Assembly (NCBI RefSeq): GCF_018131225.1
Contig: NZ_JAFCMM010000006.1
Location: forward strand, 186,001 to 250,000
DNA: 64,000 bases
Direction: 5' to 3'
Source of the DNA: Bradyrhizobium sp. U87765 SZCCT0048
Lineage (GTDB): Bacteria; Pseudomonadota; Alphaproteobacteria; Rhizobiales; Xanthobacteraceae
Shown in pieces: positions 17,002 through 25,447 of the stretch (position 1 is the first letter of the stretch; every line of letters begins with the position of its first letter). Below the pieces are notes generated by a model. The model was not told where the DNA came from. It was given only the letters and a program-made list of their open reading frames with translations, and made no database searches. A program made the translations under genes and the position numbers.

Positions 17002-18110
17002 TGGCGATGTCGCGCCGAGCCTTCGGTGTCGGGCTGCTGGCCGCGAGTGCCGCGGCGACGGGCGGCTACATCTATCTGCGGGGCCATCCGGAGATCGCCG
17101 GGCGCTTTGGCGAGGCGAAGCGGCTGTTCGGCTTCGCCGGCGGCGAGAAGGAGGGTTTCCTCGCCAACGCACGCGTGCGCAACCTGCTCGAACGCCGCTT
17201 CGGGCTGGTGCTGGATGCGCGCCGTGCCGGCTCCGTCGAGATGGTGCGCGAGCGCACGCTGCTCGACCAGAAGCCGCAGTTCCTGTGGCCGTCGTCGTCG
17301 GTGCTGGTCGAGGTGGCGCGCAGCTCCGGGGTGAAGATCTCGCGCGACCAGGTGATCTTCAATTCGCCGATCGTGCTCTATTCCTGGGACCGCATCGCCG
17401 ATGGTCTGGTCAAGGCGGGTTTTGCGGAATCCGCCGGCGGGCCACGTTACACCGTCGACCTGCTGAAACTGCTCAAGGCCATCATCGCCGGCCAGTCCTG
17501 GGCTGATATCGGCGTGTCCGACCTGTTCGGCCGCGCGCGCGTCGTCTCGACCGATCCCAACCGGTCCAATTCCGGCTTCATGTTCGCGGGTCTCGTCGCC
17601 AGCGTGCTGAGCGGCGATCTCGTCATGATCGACACGCTGGGGCGCGTCGACGGCGACGTCGCCACCGTGTTCCGGCGCATGGGCTTCAAGCCGCCGTCGT
17701 CGGGCAAGTTGTTCGATGATTATGTCTCGGGGGGCGTCGGCGCCCAGCCGCTGATCGTCGGCTACGAGAACCAGCTCGTCGAGTGGGTGCTGCAGGACGC
17801 CGATCGCTGGAAGCGCGTCGAGGCCAACGCACCCGCCAAGCCCGTCATCCTCTATCCGCGGCCGACGGTGTTCTCCGCGCATCCGCTGATCAGCATCAAC
17901 CGGGAGGCGGACGATCTCATCGATGCGCTGGTAAACGAGAGCGTGCTCGAACTCGCCTGGGAGGATCACGGCTTCCGTGGTCCGCTCGGCACCATCGGCA
18001 AGGCGCGCAACGCGCTGCTGCAGTCGCGCCTGATCGACCGTGTCGACGCAGTGCTGCCGATGCCCGATGCGCCGGTGATGCTGGCGCTGCTCGACCGGCT
18101 GGCGGCCTAA
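17001..18110 (+). CDS. Exported substrate-binding-like protein of the TelA operon
   Basis: A 369-residue protein with an export signal whose SRRAFGVGLL core looks like a twin-arginine motif; the hydrophobic stretch ends near residue 27. The mature part resembles type-2 periplasmic binding proteins: VEVARSSGVKIS, then STDPNRSNSGFMFAGLVASV, then VGYENQLVEWVL. These correspond in order to blocks of the binding domain in the lipoprotein two genes upstream, so the two may be distant relatives. No permease is nearby. AAGGGAG seven bases before the ATG at 17001 supports the start. It closes the four-gene operon. Confidence 0.6.
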   Translation: MAMSRRAFGVGLLAASAAATGGYIYLRGHPEIAGRFGEAKRLFGFAGGEKEGFLANARVRNLLERRFGLVLDARRAGSVEMVRERTLLDQKPQFLWPSSSVLVEVARSSGVKISRDQVIFNSPIVLYSWDRIADGLVKAGFAESAGGPRYTVDLLKLLKAIIAGQSWADIGVSDLFGRARVVSTDPNRSNSGFMFAGLVASVLSGDLVMIDTLGRVDGDVATVFRRMGFKPPSSGKLFDDYVSGGVGAQPLIVGYENQLVEWVLQDADRWKRVEANAPAKPVILYPRPTVFSAHPLISINREADDLIDALVNESVLELAWEDHGFRGPLGTIGKARNALLQSRLIDRVDAVLPMPDAPVMLALLDRLAA

Positions 18111-18116
18111 AGCATT

Positions 18117-18138
18117 CGCTGTCGGAGACGTGACAGCG
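18117..18138. terminator. Hairpin between convergent TelA operon and ugd
   Basis: CGCTGTC-GGAGACGT-GACAGCG is a 7-bp perfect stem in the 46-bp gap between two convergent stop codons. There is no T-tract, so this would be a weak or factor-aided terminator. Confidence 0.3.
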
Positions 18139-18156
18139 TCGTGTGCCGACGCGCGG

Positions 18157-19464
18157 TTATTTCGGCCGGCCGATGCTCTCATAGGTGAAGCCGTGCTCGG
18201 CCATCTCGTCGGGGCGGTAGATGTTGCGCAGGTCGACGATCACCGGATGCGCCATCTCCGCCTTCAGCCGCTTGAGATCGAGGGCGCGGAACTGCTCCCA
18301 CTCGGTCACGATCACCAGCGCGTCGGCCTTCGCTGCGCAGGCATAGGGGCTGTCGCAGTAGGTGATGGCGGGCAGCTCGAGTCTGGCCTGCTCCATGCCG
18401 ACCGGATCATAGGCCTGGACATGGGCGCCGAGATCCTCGAGCGCGGTGATCAGCGGGATCGATGGCGCCTCGCGCATGTCGTCGGTGTTCGGCTTGAAGG
18501 TGAGGCCGAGCACGCCGATGATCTTGCCGCGCAGGTTGCCGCCGAGCGCGGCCGACACCTTGCGGGCCATCGCGCGCTTGCGGTTGTCATTGACGGCGAG
18601 CGCTGCCTCGACGATGCGCAGCGGCACGTCGTGGTCCTGCGCCGTCTTGATCAGCGCGCGGGTGTCCTTGGGAAAGCACGAGCCGCCGAAGCCGGGGCCG
18701 GCGTGCAGGAATTTGCCGCCGATGCGGTTGTCGAGGCCGATGCCGCGGGCGATCTCCTGCACGTCGGCGCCGGTGCGCTCGGCGAGATCAGCGATCTCGT
18801 TGATGAAGGTGATCTTGGTGGCAAGGAAGGCGTTGGCGGCGTACTTGATCAACTCGGCGGTGCGCCGTCCGGTGTACATGATCGGCGCCTGGTTGAGGTA
18901 GAGCGGGCGATAGATCTCGGCGACGACCTTGCGCGCGCGCTCGTCCTCGGTGCCGACGACGATGCGGTCGGGATGCTTGAAGTCGCGGATCGCCGCGCCC
19001 TCGCGCAGGAATTCGGGGTTGGATGCGACGACGACATCGGCGGCGGGATTGGTTTCGGCGATGATGCGCTCGACGTCGTCGCCGGTGCCGACCGGCACGG
19101 TCGACTTGGTGATGACGACGGTGAAACCCTTGACGTTCTCGGCGATCTCGCGCGCCGCGGCGTGGACGTAGCTGAGATCGGCATGGCCGTCGCCGCGCCG
19201 CGACGGCGTGCCGACGGCGATGAACACGGCATCGGCCGCGGCGACGGCGTCGCGCAGGTCGAGGCTGAAGTCGAGGCGGCCGGCGGCGGCGTTGCTCGCC
19301 ACCAGTTCGTTCAGGCCGGGCTCGTAAATCGGGATCTCGCCGCGCTGCAGCGCGGTGATCTTCGCCGCGTCCTTGTCGATGCAGGTGACCTGATGGCCGA
19401 AGTCGGCGAAACAGGCGCCGGACACCAGCCCCACATATCCCGTGCCGATCATTGCGATACGCAT
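18157..19464 (-). CDS. ugd: UDP-glucose 6-dehydrogenase
   Basis: A 435-residue NAD-dependent enzyme oxidising UDP-glucose to UDP-glucuronate, a precursor for surface polysaccharides. It opens with the Rossmann motif IGTGYVGLVSGACF, has KSTVPVGTGDDV and SNPEFLREG in the first half, and the catalytic cysteine in GPGFGGSCFPKD. GVLGLTFKPNTDDMREAPS starts the C-terminal NAD-type domain. Full length for the family. Often named rkpK in rhizobia. It is not clustered with the LPS locus that starts 9 kb further on, but can feed it. Confidence 0.95.
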   Translation of the reverse strand: MRIAMIGTGYVGLVSGACFADFGHQVTCIDKDAAKITALQRGEIPIYEPGLNELVASNAAAGRLDFSLDLRDAVAAADAVFIAVGTPSRRGDGHADLSYVHAAAREIAENVKGFTVVITKSTVPVGTGDDVERIIAETNPAADVVVASNPEFLREGAAIRDFKHPDRIVVGTEDERARKVVAEIYRPLYLNQAPIMYTGRRTAELIKYAANAFLATKITFINEIADLAERTGADVQEIARGIGLDNRIGGKFLHAGPGFGGSCFPKDTRALIKTAQDHDVPLRIVEAALAVNDNRKRAMARKVSAALGGNLRGKIIGVLGLTFKPNTDDMREAPSIPLITALEDLGAHVQAYDPVGMEQARLELPAITYCDSPYACAAKADALVIVTEWEQFRALDLKRLKAEMAHPVIVDLRNIYRPDEMAEHGFTYESIGRPK

Positions 19465-19834
19465 GCTGCCGATCCAATCCGTTGCGCTGGCGGGCGCCTT
19501 CTAACAGGGGCGGCCCGTCGTGGCGAGGGCCGCAGGCGCGGAGGGGCAGGGGCCTCGCGGGCGGTTTTGTCGCCGCGGGCCGGTCCCCCTGCCGCGCGAA
19601 CCGGCTATACGTGAGTCCTGTGATTCATTTGCGAACCGCCGCGGCGCCGCCAGGAGGGGAAACTCGCCCCACATGCTCGGGCCCTTGGGCTGTGAGCGAC
19701 TTGGGCCGCTGGGTGGAATGGGCAGGCGGTCCAAAACCACGGCGGAATCCTGTATCTGGGAGCGCCCCCCGCGGTCCTGACCGTCGCCAAGGAGCCTGCC
19801 GCACCGTGATCCCGTCAAAACCGAGACGCTCGCG
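19465..19834. other. Divergent intergenic region, ugd / HTH-methyltransferase
   Basis: 370 bp between divergent genes. It is GC-rich and contains short open frames only, none with a convincing start and ribosome-binding site. It should hold the promoters of ugd and of the putative SAM-cycle genes. No riboswitch fold was recognised. Confidence 0.4.
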
Positions 19835-21184
19835 ATGAAAAACGATCCGTTGCTGGCCCAGATCTCCGACTACTGTCGCGAGGCCGGCATCGCCGAATCG
19901 ACCTTCGGCCGCCTCGCCGTCAACGACGGCAAGCTGGTGTCCCGCCTGCGTGAGGGCAAGCGCATCACCACCGATACGCTGGACCGTATCCGTGCCTTCC
20001 TGGGGGAGGGGTTGCCGGGCGGCGCAGCCCCGTTGCCGCCTGAACCGCTGGAGCGGCGCGACCCCCGGGGCAACTTCCGCTTCTTCGAGAATCGCCAGAA
20101 GTACCTGTTGTTCGTCCACACCTGCAGCGAGAAGCGGGTGGTGGCCCAGCGGGTGGAACTGGAATTCGCGAGCATCCACCCCCGTCCGCCGGCGTTGCGC
20201 GTGTTCGACGCCGGGGTGGGCGATGGAACCGTGCTGGCCCGCGTTATGCGTTCGATGCATAGCCGCTTCCCGCATATGCCGTTCTATGTCGCCGGCAAGG
20301 AAATCAGCCTGGAGGACGTCCGCCTTGTGCTGGACAAGCTGCCGGACCGCCTGTTCGAGCATCCGGCCACCGTCTTCGTCCTGACCAACATGCACTATGC
20401 CGAGGCGCCCTGGCTGGCGCCGCGCTCGCCGGCGGCGGCCGCCGGCATGATCTGGAAGGAGGTCGCGCTCGGCGGCAACGCCGCCGGCGATTTCGAGGCC
20501 CAGATCGCGCAATTGCAGCCATTTCTCGAGGAAAACTGGCGCGCCAGCGTCAGTCCGCGGTCGGGCATGCCGGTCTATGAGCGGCCGATCGCGCTGGTGT
20601 TCTTTCGCGAGGACCACCGCTTCCTGCTGGATGCGGTGATCCCCCGGGCCGGCCGGGTGGAGGCCAATTTCGACCTGGTCATTGCGTCGCAGCCCTACCG
20701 GGCGAAGTCCTCGGTCAACTTCCGGGCCAAGCGGATCATCGCCCCCCTGGCCCGGGCCCTGCGCCCCGGGGGGCGGCTGATCGGAATTCACTCCTATGGC
20801 CACGATCCCGGGATGGAGATCATCGAGACGGTCTGGCCGGGAGAAAATCCTTTCTCCGTGAGCCGTCATGAGCTATTGCGCGCGGTGAAATACGAGCTGG
20901 GGACAGCCGGGCGGGATCTTAACTTCAACGCCTATTCGGACGCGCGTTCCATCTTCCGATACGATATGGAAGCATTGCCGAACGAGGTTACCGGTGCGAT
21001 CGGGAGTTCGACGGCCTTTGCAGCCTGGAACGCGGCGGTGTATGTCGCTCAGATCGAGGACGACCGGTTGACGGAAATGACCCAGAGCGGCCGCTATCTC
21101 GAGGCGACCCGGGACGTTCTGCGCCGGCACAACGGCCTGTGGTTCTACGATGAATCCTACGTCATTTCGCGCCGGCGTGACTGA
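19835..21184 (+). CDS. SAM-dependent methyltransferase-like protein with N-terminal HTH-like domain
   Basis: A 449-residue protein. Residues 1-55 look like a small helix-turn-helix unit common in alphaproteobacteria (TFGRLAVNDGKLVSRLREGK, then TLDRIRAFL). From about residue 120 a methyltransferase-like Rossmann domain starts: LRVFDAGVGDGTVLARV is motif I, FDLVIASQPYR lies at the strand-four position and LARALRPGGRLIGIHSYG is the usual post-motif block. The large insert between these blocks is unusual. It lies directly upstream of metK and, further on, ahcY, which make SAM and remove its by-product. Either a methyltransferase or a SAM-sensing regulator is possible. Confidence 0.7.
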   Translation: MKNDPLLAQISDYCREAGIAESTFGRLAVNDGKLVSRLREGKRITTDTLDRIRAFLGEGLPGGAAPLPPEPLERRDPRGNFRFFENRQKYLLFVHTCSEKRVVAQRVELEFASIHPRPPALRVFDAGVGDGTVLARVMRSMHSRFPHMPFYVAGKEISLEDVRLVLDKLPDRLFEHPATVFVLTNMHYAEAPWLAPRSPAAAAGMIWKEVALGGNAAGDFEAQIAQLQPFLEENWRASVSPRSGMPVYERPIALVFFREDHRFLLDAVIPRAGRVEANFDLVIASQPYRAKSSVNFRAKRIIAPLARALRPGGRLIGIHSYGHDPGMEIIETVWPGENPFSVSRHELLRAVKYELGTAGRDLNFNAYSDARSIFRYDMEALPNEVTGAIGSSTAFAAWNAAVYVAQIEDDRLTEMTQSGRYLEATRDVLRRHNGLWFYDESYVISRRRD

Positions 21185-21201
21185 CGTTTCATGATCATTC
21201 T

Positions 21202-21236
21202 AAACGGACCGCTGGATGGTCCAGCGGAAGGGGTTT
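21202..21236 (+). promoter_or_regulatory. Hairpin in the metK leader, next to the ribosome-binding site
   Basis: CCGCTGGA-TGG-TCCAGCGG (21209-21227) is a perfect 8-bp stem. Outside it AAAC at 21202-21205 can pair with GTTT at 21233-21236, enclosing the GAAGGGG ribosome-binding site that precedes the ATG at 21241. Such a fold could hide or expose the translation start of metK. It does not fit the SAM-II or SAM/SAH consensus as I recall them. Confidence 0.5.
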
Positions 21237-21240
21237 CTTG

Positions 21241-22437
<1,197 letters not shown>

Positions 22438-22528
22438 CGCGGCCTCGGTGCGGCTGCCGCGGATACCATCCGCGGCAGGCCACCGCCGGATCGCGTGACT
22501 GACGCGATTGAAATGTATCCAAGACAGG

Positions 22529-22556
22529 AATGAGAGCGCGAACAGCTCTCATTTTC
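22529..22556 (+). terminator. Hairpin with T-tract after metK
   Basis: AATGAGAGC-GCGAACA-GCTCTCATT is a perfect 9-bp stem followed by TTC. It lies 91 bp after the metK stop and 72 bp before the ahcY start, so it could end the metK message or act as an attenuator within the ahcY leader. Confidence 0.5.
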
Positions 22557-22592
22557 TCCGCATTCGTGTTGCGTGTTCCCCGCAGCTTTTTC

Positions 22593-22610
22593 GCATGTCC
22601 GGGGACATGC
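22593..22610. promoter_or_regulatory. 18-bp inverted repeat in the ahcY leader
   Basis: GCATGTCC-GG-GGACATGC has perfect 8-bp arms and ends 17 bases before the ahcY ATG. It is either a protein-binding operator or an RNA hairpin just ahead of the AAGGGA ribosome-binding site. No protein is known to me for this exact sequence. Confidence 0.45.
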
Positions 22611-22627
22611 CTTTCAAGGGACCCTCC

Positions 22628-24031
22628 ATGAGCACCGCCGACTACATCGTCAAGGACATCAGCCTCGCCGCGTTCGGCCGCAAGGAAATCGATCTCGCCG
22701 AAACCGAGATGCCGGGCCTGATGGCGACCCGCGCCGAGTACGGCCCGTCGCAGCCGCTGAAGGGCGCGCGCATCGCCGGCTCGCTGCACATGACGATCCA
22801 GACCGCGGTGCTGATCGAGACGCTGAAGGCGCTCGGCGCCGACGTGCGCTGGGTGTCCTGCAACATCTACTCGACCCAGGATCACGCCGCGGCGGCGATC
22901 GCGGCGGCCGGCATTCCGGTGTTCGCCTACAAGGGCGAGACCCTGACCGAGTACTGGGACTACACCGCCAAGCTGTTCGACTGGCACGGCGGCGGCCTGC
23001 CGAACATGATCCTCGACGACGGCGGCGACGCCACCATGTTCGTGCACCTCGGCCTGCGTGCGGAGAACGGCGACACCGCATTCCTCGACAAGCCCGAGAG
23101 CGAAGAGGAAGAAGTGTTCTTCGCGCTGCTCAAGAAGAAGCTGGCCGAGAAGCCGAAGGGCTGGTTCGCCGAGCTCGCCAAGAGCATCAAGGGCGTGTCG
23201 GAAGAGACCACCACGGGCGTCAATCGCCTGTACCAGCTCGCCGCCGCCGGCAAGCTGCTGTTCCCGGCGATCAACGTCAACGACAGCGTGACCAAGTCGA
23301 AGTTCGACAACCTCTATGGTTGCCGTGAATCGCTGGTCGACGCCATCCGCCGCGGCACCGACGTCATGATGTCGGGCAAGGTCGCGTTCGTCGCCGGCTT
23401 CGGCGACGTCGGCAAGGGCTCGGCGGCGTCGCTGCGCCAGGCCGGCTGCCGCGTGCTGGTGTCCGAAGTTGATCCGATCTGCGCGCTGCAGGCGGCGATG
23501 GAAGGCTACGAGGTCGTCACCATCGAGGACGCGCTGCCGCGCGCCGACATCTACGTCACCGCGACCGGCAACAAGGACATCATCACCGTCGACCACATGC
23601 GCGGCATGAAGGACCGGGCGATCGTCTGCAACATCGGCCACTTCGACAACGAGATCCAGGTCGCGGGCCTTCGCAACCTGAAGTGGACCAACATCAAGCC
23701 GCAGGTTGACGAGATCGAGTTCCCGAAGGGCAACCGCATCATCCTGCTGTCGGAAGGCCGCCTGGTGAACCTCGGCAACGCCATGGGCCATCCGTCGTTC
23801 GTGATGTCGGCGTCGTTCACCAACCAGACGATCGCGCAGATCGAGCTGTGGACCAACCCCGGCAAGTACGAGAAGAAGGTCTACACGCTGCCCAAGCACC
23901 TCGACGAGAAGGTCGCGATGCTGCACCTCGCCAAGATCGGCGTGAAGCTCACCAAGCTGCGTCCGGACCAGGCGGCCTATATCGGCGTCACGCCGGAAGG
24001 CCCGTTCAAGTCGGATCACTATCGTTACTGA
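22628..24031 (+). CDS. ahcY: Adenosylhomocysteinase
   Basis: A 467-residue NAD-bound enzyme that splits S-adenosylhomocysteine into homocysteine and adenosine. MSTADYIVKDISLAAFGRKE at the start, SCNIYSTQDHAAAAI, the NAD loop GFGDVGKGSA and the C-terminal KSDHYRY are all characteristic. It contains the roughly 40-residue insertion of the long bacterial form (KPESEEEEVFFALLKKKL region). An in-frame extension to 22508 lacks family conservation, so ATG 22628 is used. It ends with a strong terminator. Confidence 0.97.
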   Translation: MSTADYIVKDISLAAFGRKEIDLAETEMPGLMATRAEYGPSQPLKGARIAGSLHMTIQTAVLIETLKALGADVRWVSCNIYSTQDHAAAAIAAAGIPVFAYKGETLTEYWDYTAKLFDWHGGGLPNMILDDGGDATMFVHLGLRAENGDTAFLDKPESEEEEVFFALLKKKLAEKPKGWFAELAKSIKGVSEETTTGVNRLYQLAAAGKLLFPAINVNDSVTKSKFDNLYGCRESLVDAIRRGTDVMMSGKVAFVAGFGDVGKGSAASLRQAGCRVLVSEVDPICALQAAMEGYEVVTIEDALPRADIYVTATGNKDIITVDHMRGMKDRAIVCNIGHFDNEIQVAGLRNLKWTNIKPQVDEIEFPKGNRIILLSEGRLVNLGNAMGHPSFVMSASFTNQTIAQIELWTNPGKYEKKVYTLPKHLDEKVAMLHLAKIGVKLTKLRPDQAAYIGVTPEGPFKSDHYRY

Positions 24032-24071
24032 TCGCGTGCGGCCATCGGCCGCGCGAGCGCCGCGCACAATG

Positions 24072-24102
24072 AAAAAGCCCCGGATCGCTCCGGGGCTTTT
24101 TT
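24072..24102 (+). terminator. Intrinsic terminator of ahcY
   Basis: AAAAAGCCCCGGA-TCGC-TCCGGGGCTTTTTT forms a perfect 13-bp stem with a T-run, 41 bp past the ahcY stop codon. It is the clearest terminator in the window. Confidence 0.95.
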
Positions 24103-24190
24103 GCATCGATCAGGCCGGACGTGTTGTTCCCCGGCGCCCGGCCGGTGGTCGGTGACGACCCCGATCACCCGCGATGCTGGTCGGCGTCCA

Positions 24191-24367
24191 TCAATTGTCC
24201 ATTCGTCGTCCCGCGGCGCGCTGCTGGATGCTCTCCAGCGCCTGCGATACCTCGAGGCTGGCCATCGAGAGCAGGTAGGCGGCCATCCGCTGATCGAGCT
24301 TCTCGGCGAGCTGCATGGTGGATGCGATCCTGTTGCCGAGTTCTTTGAGTTCCTTCTGTGATTGCAT
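24191..24367 (-). CDS. Small helical hypothetical protein
   Basis: A 58-residue open frame starting MQSQKELKELGNRIA and continuing as one amphipathic helix pair rich in Leu, Ala and Glu, ending QQRAAGRRMDN. It has protein-like codon choice and composition, in contrast to the overlapping frame on the other strand, but no strong ribosome-binding site lies before the ATG at 24367. An upstream in-frame ATG exists at 24478. Function unknown. Confidence 0.5.
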   Translation of the reverse strand: MQSQKELKELGNRIASTMQLAEKLDQRMAAYLLSMASLEVSQALESIQQRAAGRRMDN

Positions 24368-24674
24368 TCGGAACCACCGCGTTGTGGTGCAGGAAGTGTG
24401 ATGCGAAACATGTGCCTCAAGGAGCGAACTCCCGGGCAGGAAGACGCGGCGCGCGAACGTCGCCCGGCGCGTCCCCAAGCCGGTTGTCGAAGGCGGCGGA
24501 CTATGTGACCCACCCCCCAGAGTCTGCCACTAGCCAGTTCTGGTTATTGACGTTCAAGCGTTGGCCATCGTAGCCCATGTTTCGGACGCCTGTATCCAAG
24601 CACCGTGCAGCAGACGGCAAAACGGCCCCCGAAGGGGCCGTTGGACAGCTGGGTGGGATGGCCCGGGACCGTGT
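24368..24674. other. Intergenic region between the small helical gene and the FAH-family gene
   Basis: 307 bp without a supported gene. The part from 24368 to about 24480 is upstream of the small minus-strand gene and should carry its promoter. A terminator lies at 24621-24642 for the FAH-family gene. Confidence 0.4.
24621..24642 (-). terminator. Intrinsic terminator of the FAH-family gene
   Basis: AACGGCCCC-CGAA-GGGGCCGTT is a perfect 9-bp stem with a tetraloop. On the minus strand it is followed by TTTTGCC, which fits a terminator 33 bp after the stop of the minus-strand FAH gene. Confidence 0.75.
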
Positions 24675-25379
24675 TCAGGCAGCCTCGCCGATCGCGATCT
24701 TGAGATTGCCGATGCCGTCGATGCCGCACTCGACCCGGTCGCCGGGGGACAGTGCAGCGACGCCGGCGGGCGTTCCGGTCATGATGATGTCACCGGCGCC
24801 GAGCGAGACCTGCAGCGACAGGCGGGAAATGATCTCGGCGACATTCCAGATCATCTCGGAGAGGTCGCCCTTCTGCCGCTCGCTGCCGTTGACCGACAGC
24901 CAGATCCGGCCGCTGGTCGGGTGGCTGATCTCGCTCGCCGGCCGCAGCGCGCCGCAGGGCGCGGAGAGGTCGAACGACTTGCCGATCTCCCAGGGCTGCT
25001 CCTTCTTGCGCGACGCCATCTGCAGGTCGCGCCGGGTCAGATCGATGCCGACCGCGTAGCCGTAGACGTGATCGAGCGCCTGGGCAGGGGTGATGTTGAG
25101 GCCACCGCTCTTGAGCGCCACCACCAGCTCGACCTCGTGCTGGAAGTCCTTGGTCAGCGTTGGGTAGGGGATGATCGCGCCGTTCGGGGCCAGCATGTCG
25201 GCATGTTTGGCGAAGAAGAACGGCGGCTGGCGCTCGTCATTGCCGAGTTCGCGGATGTGCTCGAGGTAGTTGCGGCCGACGCACCAGATCCGGCGGACCG
25301 GGAAGGTCTTGTCGAGGCCGGCGACCGGCAGCACGGGCGTGGCGGTGGGGGGAATGACGAAGGAAGCGCTGGTCGACAT
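24675..25379 (-). CDS. Fumarylacetoacetate hydrolase family protein
   Basis: A 234-residue hydrolase of the FAH fold, which splits C-C bonds in acyl-pyruvates or decarboxylates oxaloacetate-like acids with a divalent metal. WCVGRNYLEHIRELGN at the start, the metal-site HEVELVVALK, the VYGYAVGIDLTRRDLQ block and IIMTGTPAGV are all family features. The total length and N-terminal pattern fit fumarylpyruvate hydrolase or acylpyruvase types. No aromatic-degradation genes lie beside it, so the physiological substrate is open. Confidence 0.9.
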   Translation of the reverse strand: MSTSASFVIPPTATPVLPVAGLDKTFPVRRIWCVGRNYLEHIRELGNDERQPPFFFAKHADMLAPNGAIIPYPTLTKDFQHEVELVVALKSGGLNITPAQALDHVYGYAVGIDLTRRDLQMASRKKEQPWEIGKSFDLSAPCGALRPASEISHPTSGRIWLSVNGSERQKGDLSEMIWNVAEIISRLSLQVSLGAGDIIMTGTPAGVAALSPGDRVECGIDGIGNLKIAIGEAA

Positions 25380-25447
25380 GATTGGGGTCCGCTGGCTGGG
25401 CGACAGGAATGAGCGGCGCAGGCCTGCGGGCCGGCGCCGGCCCCAAT

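Noticed and set aside
21185..21240. SAM-II or SAM/SAH riboswitch before metK
   Set aside because: The conserved bases of these classes, as I remember them, are not present; only a hairpin is reported.
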